From Dehalococcoidia bacterium (GTDB lineage: Bacteria > Chloroflexota > Dehalococcoidia > UBA1151 > UBA1328): a stretch of DNA of 8,539 nt. Location of the stretch: the NCBI GenBank assembly GCA_030745955.1, contig JASLNQ010000078.1, positions 1 to 8,539 on the forward strand. The letters are read 5' to 3'. How positions within the stretch are numbered: the first letter of the stretch is position 1; every line of letters begins with the position of its first letter. The notes below the pieces were generated by a model. It was not told where the DNA came from. It saw nothing but the letters and a program-made list of their open reading frames with translations, and did not search any database. Shown in pieces: positions 5,271-8,539 of this stretch. The translations under genes were made by a program, and so were the position numbers.

Positions 5271-6392
5271 TCACTCGATCTCAACCGGGTAGGCGACACC
5301 GTTTATTTCAGCGACCCGGACGACTTGACCGGAGCCGGTTTTGTCGATTCCGGCAACTCCGACTGAAACGTGTTGAGCGTCGACGTGAACCGAAATCGGG
5401 TCGACAAGATGTACAAGTTCCGATTCGAGCACGTATTCGGCCTGCTCAACCAGTAACTGCTGGGCTTCTGCGACCGAGACCGCCATGAACCGGATCCTGG
5501 TGCCTGGCGGGGTTTGGCCGAGTAGTGGCAGATCGACCGATGCGACGGTTGCGATCTTTGCATAGCCACCGGTGGTCTGACGGTCAGCGAGCAGGATGAT
5601 CGGTTTGCCATCGCCGGGGACCTGGACTGAACCGTTTACAACGGCGTCTGACACGATGTCGTAGCTGCCTGACAGGGATTCGATCCCCGGGCCATCGAGC
5701 CTGAGCCCCTGGCGGTTCGATTGATCGGTGACCGTGTATTCGGACTCGAAAAACGTCTGTACGCCCACCTCGGAAAACCTGTCGTCCTGCGGACCGGGCA
5801 CGACGCGGATCACAGCTTCACCGGTACCAGGATTCGGACCACCCGCAGTTGCCGGCCCGTTGGCCTGGAAATACTGGCCCGACTCGCCTGAATCAGGCGA
5901 ATCTCCAATGGCCAGCACATCACCCGCTGCCAGCGCCCGTCCCTCGTCAAGCCCGCCGATGCCTGATGCGACGTGCGTTGAGCGCGATCCGAGAATTTCG
6001 AGGGTGTCGATTCCCCCGGCAACTGCCAGGTAGACCCGCATCCCCCGCATTGGTTGAACCGTGCCAATTTTCAGTCGCGCGCCACGATGACCGGTATACG
6101 AAACATTGATCGCGACCGTCACGTCGTCGAGAGTGGCTTCGATTTCCGCACCAGTCAGCGCAAAAACAGTTGACTGTGCGAACTCGAACTCAGCGCCACC
6201 GAACATGATCTCGACCACCGCTGCGCCCGGGCCGTTCCCAACAAGGCGGTTACCGATGTTCAGAGCATTCATATCGGCGGCGCCGCTGACGGAAACTCCG
6301 AGGTCCTGGAATCCGGTGCGTCCCCTGTCCTGGATCAGAGACTGCGGGCCGGGTGCGCGAACCTTGAGGCTGTTTAGCGGTTGGTTACTCAT
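5271..6392 (-). CDS. pxpC: 5-oxoprolinase subunit PxpC (KipA/AHS2 family) with C-terminal extension
   Basis: PxpC acts with PxpA and PxpB in the cytoplasm to hydrolyse 5-oxoproline to glutamate using ATP. It also belongs to the fold of the carboxyltransferase domain of urea carboxylase. Motifs along the 373 residues: SLIQDRGRTGFQDLGVSVSGAAD (18-40), NRLVGNGPGAAVVEIMFGG (48-66), MRVYLAVAGGID (118-129), LGSRST (134-139), GGLDEGRALAAGD (146-158), VPGPQDDRF (198-206), SNRQGLRLDGP (225-235), VNGSVQVPGDGKPIILLADRQTTGGY (252-277). Typical PxpC is about 310 residues; this one has some 55 more. The tail ends in VRVAEINGVAYPVEIE, resembling the beginning of the biotin carrier encoded two genes downstream. 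ATG at 6392 has GGTGGAG 4 bases upstream and overlaps the pxpB stop by 8 bp (ATGAGTAA), so the two are coupled. Confidence 0.93.
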   Translation of the reverse strand: MSNQPLNSLKVRAPGPQSLIQDRGRTGFQDLGVSVSGAADMNALNIGNRLVGNGPGAAVVEIMFGGAEFEFAQSTVFALTGAEIEATLDDVTVAINVSYTGHRGARLKIGTVQPMRGMRVYLAVAGGIDTLEILGSRSTHVASGIGGLDEGRALAAGDVLAIGDSPDSGESGQYFQANGPATAGGPNPGTGEAVIRVVPGPQDDRFSEVGVQTFFESEYTVTDQSNRQGLRLDGPGIESLSGSYDIVSDAVVNGSVQVPGDGKPIILLADRQTTGGYAKIATVASVDLPLLGQTPPGTRIRFMAVSVAEAQQLLVEQAEYVLESELVHLVDPISVHVDAQHVSVGVAGIDKTGSGQVVRVAEINGVAYPVEIE

Positions 6393-7101
6393 GTGACTCC
6401 ACCGGTACGAACCTGACCTCTGAGCCGGGGGTGATCAGGGCCGGGGATCCGGTTTCCGACATCGGCGGCGGGGGCGATAGGGGAGACACCGGATCGAAAA
6501 GCTTGACGGCGGTACGGCCGATAATCTGCCAGCCTCCTGGGCTTTCATTCGGGTATACACCGGTTTGAGTCTCTGCAATTCCGACCGAGCCAGCGGCGAC
6601 CCTGAGGCGCGGTGTCTCCAGTCGCGGGCAGGCAATTCGTTCGTCGAGACCGCCTAAATAAGGGAAGCCGGGTGCGAAACCGAGCATGTAAACCCGGTAA
6701 CTCACGCTGGAGTGAATATCGACGACTTCCTGTCCGGAGATACCGGCGTGGTCGGCAACGGTCCCGAGGTCAGGCCCTTCCTCGCCACCGTAGACCACGG
6801 GGATTTCTATGGTCCGAACGGTGCCGGGATTTCGCTCGAGTTCGAGAGCCTTCGGCCCAAACTTTGCCAGGAATCCGTGAAGCTGGTCGTACGAGGTTTT
6901 CAATGGGTCGTACCCGGCGAGCAATGACCGGTAGGTTGGGACGACCTCGTAAATCATGCCCGCCATCATTTGCGCCAGGATGTAAACGGCGTCGTTCACT
7001 TTTGGGTCGATCCCGGGTCCAAACTCGATCAGAACCGCGGAGTCACCCACCGGCATTATTCGCGGGTACTCGGTGGGTTCCTTTGCCTCGCCACTGGTCA
7101 T
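6385..7101 (-). CDS. pxpB: 5-oxoprolinase subunit PxpB (KipI/AHS1 family)
   Basis: PxpB pairs with PxpC to form the ATP-using part of the 5-oxoprolinase. In Bacillus the homologue KipI is also known as an inhibitor of kinase KinA. The 238 residues show the family's motifs in order: MPVGDSAVLIEFG (16-28), EVVPTYRSLLAGYDP (52-66), IEIPVVYGGEEGPDL (98-112), YRVYMLGFAPGFPYLGGLD (135-153), then PRLETPRLRVAAGSVGIAETQTGVYPNESPGGWQIIGRT (159-197) and LFDP. A Ser/Pro-rich insert (206-215) sits near the end. I chose ATG at 7101, with AGGTG 8 bases upstream overlapping the pxpA stop and a 7-bp gap to pxpA. A TTG at 7119 would overlap pxpA by 11 bp and lacks a good ribosome-binding site. Length is usual for the family. 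Confidence 0.94.
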   Translation of the reverse strand: MTSGEAKEPTEYPRIMPVGDSAVLIEFGPGIDPKVNDAVYILAQMMAGMIYEVVPTYRSLLAGYDPLKTSYDQLHGFLAKFGPKALELERNPGTVRTIEIPVVYGGEEGPDLGTVADHAGISGQEVVDIHSSVSYRVYMLGFAPGFPYLGGLDERIACPRLETPRLRVAAGSVGIAETQTGVYPNESPGGWQIIGRTAVKLFDPVSPLSPPPPMSETGSPALITPGSEVRFVPVESHE

Positions 7102-7108
7102 TACAGGA

Positions 7109-7888
7109 TCACCTGACAAGCTCGCTCATGGGGGTGACTTCGACGCCCGCGGCCTCCAGCCCGCTGCGGACAGCCGCCGCCAGATCGACCGCTCCTGCCG
7201 TGTCACCGTGCAGGCAAATCGAGTCGGCTGAAAAATCGATCTCGGTCCCGTCAACCGCCGTAACCCTGCCCTCGGTCGCAAGTTTGAGCGAGCGGGCGAT
7301 CACTTCTCCCGGCTCGTGGACAACGGCGCCCGGCTGGGAGCGGGGCACGAGCGTTCCCTCGGGTGTCACGGCCCGGTCGGCATAGCACTCCCGCGCTACC
7401 CTGACATCGTGGTTCCGGGCAATCGATTCCCACAGCGAACCGGCGAGAACAACGTGAATAAGGTCGGCATCGAACGCCTTGACTGCACTGACGATAGCTG
7501 TTGCGACAGCCTCGTCGCGTACGGCCGTGTTGTAGAGCGCGCCGTGAGGCTTGACGTGCTGGAGTTTTCGACCAGGGGCGAAGGCCGCCAGAGCACCGAC
7601 CTGGTAGGTAACGGCGTTATGCACTTCGTCGGGTGTCAGGTCCATATTTCGACGCCCGAACCCCGCGAGGTCCGGGTATGCCGGGTGTGCGCCGATCCCC
7701 ACTCCGTTCTCGACGGCGAGTGCAACGGTTCGTGCCATCCAGTCGGGATCGCCGGCGTGGAATCCCGTGGCGATGTTGGCCGATGTTATGTATTTGACGA
7801 TTTCAGAGTCGAGACCCAGTTCGTAACCGGCGAACGACTCGCCGATGTCCGCATTGAAATCTATGCGTCCCGTCGGACCGTTAGTCAA
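7109..7888 (-). CDS. pxpA: 5-oxoprolinase subunit PxpA (LamB/YcsF family)
   Basis: PxpA is the lactam-acting subunit of the bacterial 5-oxoprolinase, recycling pyroglutamate to glutamate; relatives are named lactam utilisation proteins. The 259 residues carry RIDFNADIGES (8-18), SANIATGFHAGDPDWM (36-51), GIGAHPAYPDLAGFGRR (64-80), HVKPHGALYN (111-120), ADRAVTPEGTLVPRSQPGAVV (170-190) and SICLHGDT (223-230), so all the His/Asp clusters of the family are there. In SANIATGF the family usually has Cys where this has Thr41. The start is TTG at 7888: GGAG lies 7 bases upstream and RIDFNADIGES then falls near the N terminus, as in homologues. A frame open to 7966 adds 26 residues with no family likeness. 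It is the first gene of the minus-strand run, facing a divergent gene across 184 bp. Confidence 0.94.
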   Translation of the reverse strand: MTNGPTGRIDFNADIGESFAGYELGLDSEIVKYITSANIATGFHAGDPDWMARTVALAVENGVGIGAHPAYPDLAGFGRRNMDLTPDEVHNAVTYQVGALAAFAPGRKLQHVKPHGALYNTAVRDEAVATAIVSAVKAFDADLIHVVLAGSLWESIARNHDVRVARECYADRAVTPEGTLVPRSQPGAVVHEPGEVIARSLKLATEGRVTAVDGTEIDFSADSICLHGDTAGAVDLAAAVRSGLEAAGVEVTPMSELVR

Positions 7889-8072
7889 CTGACAACTCCA
7901 GGTTTGTTCCCATCGTAAACCGCGCCCGTAACGTGCATTGCCCCCAACCGGAGAGACCGGCGTCAATTACCAGCTTGAACCGGACGGCGGCAGCATTCAC
8001 CACAGGCAATTCGCCGACAGTCGGAGCGTAGCACAGTGGGAGCCGAAACCAGTACCCATCTAAACTGGTGGG
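7889..8072. promoter_or_regulatory. divergent intergenic region between pxpA and a plus-strand gene
   Basis: This must hold promoters in both directions. For pxpA the best -35-like element is TTGACG at 7966-7961 (minus strand), but no good -10 follows at proper spacing. Small symmetric elements include CCGACAGTCGG at 8014-8024 (perfect around a central A), CCGG-AGAGA-CCGG at 7948-7960, and an inverted repeat at 8048-8069 listed separately. No gene is seen. Confidence 0.4.
8048..8069. promoter_or_regulatory. inverted repeat ACCAGT-N10-ACTGGT with -10-like box before the plus-strand gene
   Basis: Two perfect 6-bp arms are separated by 10 bases, giving a 22-bp symmetric site that ends 3 bases before the ATG at 8073. 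TAAACT (8061-8066) inside it is a fair -10 match six bases before that ATG, which would make a leaderless mRNA and place the site over the promoter. Whether it binds a regulator is inference. Confidence 0.35.
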
Positions 8073-8539
8073 ATGCTCACGAGCTTTCTAAACGCAATTT
8101 TGAGCAGGCTGGCATTCATCTGGCGGAGTTTCGGCTCGCCCCGGATCGCCGGCGACACCCGGGCGGTCGACGCTGTACGGAGGACCTGGGCGAACCGTGG
8201 GCGTGCAGCCGAGGTCGGTTCGGGCCTCAGCACGCGGGTACGAAACACCGTCATTGCTTCATCGGGTGTGGTCATAGCGGCGCTCGTGATCTGGCTGGTT
8301 TTTATGGGCTTCGGCTCAGGAGATGGTGATGGTGGCGGGAGTGAAGAGTTGGAGATCGCAAGCACCATCCCGACCCCTACTCCGTATGACGGGCCTTTAT
8401 TCCTGACGGAGGTCGCGGCGCTCAGTAGCGCGATCGGTGCGGCGCGTGAGAGCGGACTCGTCAGCGATGATTTCGCCCATATCGCCCGCAGGATCACCTT
8501 TGGGGAATTTGCAGAAGCAATCGGTGAGGGGTACCGGGC
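8073..8539 (+). CDS. membrane-anchored protein of unknown function (3' end cut off)
   Basis: I do not recognise this protein. The 155 complete codons show a basic N-terminal part (residues 1-58, rich in Arg and Trp), one strong membrane helix at about 59-80 (TVIASSGVVIAALVIWLVFM), a Gly/Asp-rich linker (81-90), a short TIPTPTP stretch (98-104) and then an Ala-rich, probably helical region (110-153) open at the window end. The arrangement suggests a single-pass protein with a basic cytoplasmic head and an outer domain; by the positive-inside rule the N terminus would be inside. It is transcribed away from the pxp operon. No Shine-Dalgarno lies at a usable distance, while TAAACT is 6 bases before the ATG, in line with a leaderless start. 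A minus-strand frame covering 8060-8497 is Ser/Pro/Arg-biased and looks like a shadow. Confidence 0.6.
   Translation, partial: MLTSFLNAILSRLAFIWRSFGSPRIAGDTRAVDAVRRTWANRGRAAEVGSGLSTRVRNTVIASSGVVIAALVIWLVFMGFGSGDGDGGGSEELEIASTIPTPTPYDGPLFLTEVAALSSAIGAARESGLVSDDFAHIARRITFGEFAEAIGEGYR

Noticed and set aside
6612..7385. 257-codon plus-strand open frame across pxpB and pxpA
   Set aside because: Arg/Ser/Pro-rich shadow spanning two well-supported antisense genes.
7948..7960. CCGG-AGAGA-CCGG repeat upstream of pxpA as an operator
   Set aside because: The arms are self-palindromic 4-mers that are frequent in GC-rich DNA; not enough to call.
7889..7966. Longer start for pxpA at 7966
   Set aside because: The added residues do not match the family; GGAG 7 bases before the TTG at 7888 decides the start.
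8060..8497. 145-codon minus-strand open frame at the right end
   Set aside because: Low-complexity Ser/Pro/Arg product; the opposite-strand frame has a proper membrane helix and a plausible promoter, so it is preferred.

Overview
The window is a GC-rich bacterial chromosome segment carrying one long run of co-directional minus-strand genes and one divergent plus-strand gene at the right edge. No mobile elements, tRNA, rRNA or CRISPR are visible. Several starts are not ATG: pxpA uses TTG, the biotin carrier uses GTG, tauE probably uses GTG, and the oadG start is non-canonical. At least one gene (prpB) looks leaderless, with a perfect TATAAT ten bases before its ATG. Together with a TPTP-type linker after the membrane helix of the right-hand gene, this would fit a free-living, possibly marine, Chloroflexota (SAR202-like) or actinobacterial genome. 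That placement is a low-confidence inference.

Layout in the direction of minus-strand transcription (right to left): pxpA (7888-7109), pxpB (7101-6385) and pxpC (6392-5271) encode a three-subunit 5-oxoprolinase-type enzyme and are tightly coupled. A 115-130 bp gap with a 15-bp direct repeat follows. Next come oadG (about 5140-4739), a biotin carboxyl carrier protein (4742-4281) and oadB (4278-3082): the gamma, carrier and beta parts of a sodium-pumping biotin-dependent decarboxylase. These three overlap or are 2 bp apart. After a 180-bp gap with a 19-bp near-perfect palindrome comes a DHDPS/NAL-family aldolase-like gene (2901-1999). A 237-bp gap follows, then a TauE/SafE-family membrane exporter (1761-922), then prpB, 2-methylisocitrate lyase (786 to beyond base 1), with its own promoter. 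A membrane-anchored protein of unknown function starts at 8073 on the plus strand and runs off the right edge.

The theme is catabolism of small carboxylic acids. PxpABC open pyroglutamate, or a related lactam, at the expense of ATP. PrpB makes pyruvate and succinate. The aldolase-like protein probably acts on a 2-oxo acid. OadB, OadG and the carrier normally turn decarboxylation of a carboxy acid into a sodium gradient. The most striking point is that the decarboxylase genes lack the usual carboxyltransferase (alpha) subunit here and sit directly behind PxpB and PxpC, whose folds are related to a biotin-dependent carboxyltransferase. PxpC also has a long C-terminal tail ending in a motif like the start of the carrier protein. 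This raises the hypothesis of a composite, sodium-coupled Pxp-Oad system; the more conservative reading is two neighbouring operons with oadA elsewhere in the genome.
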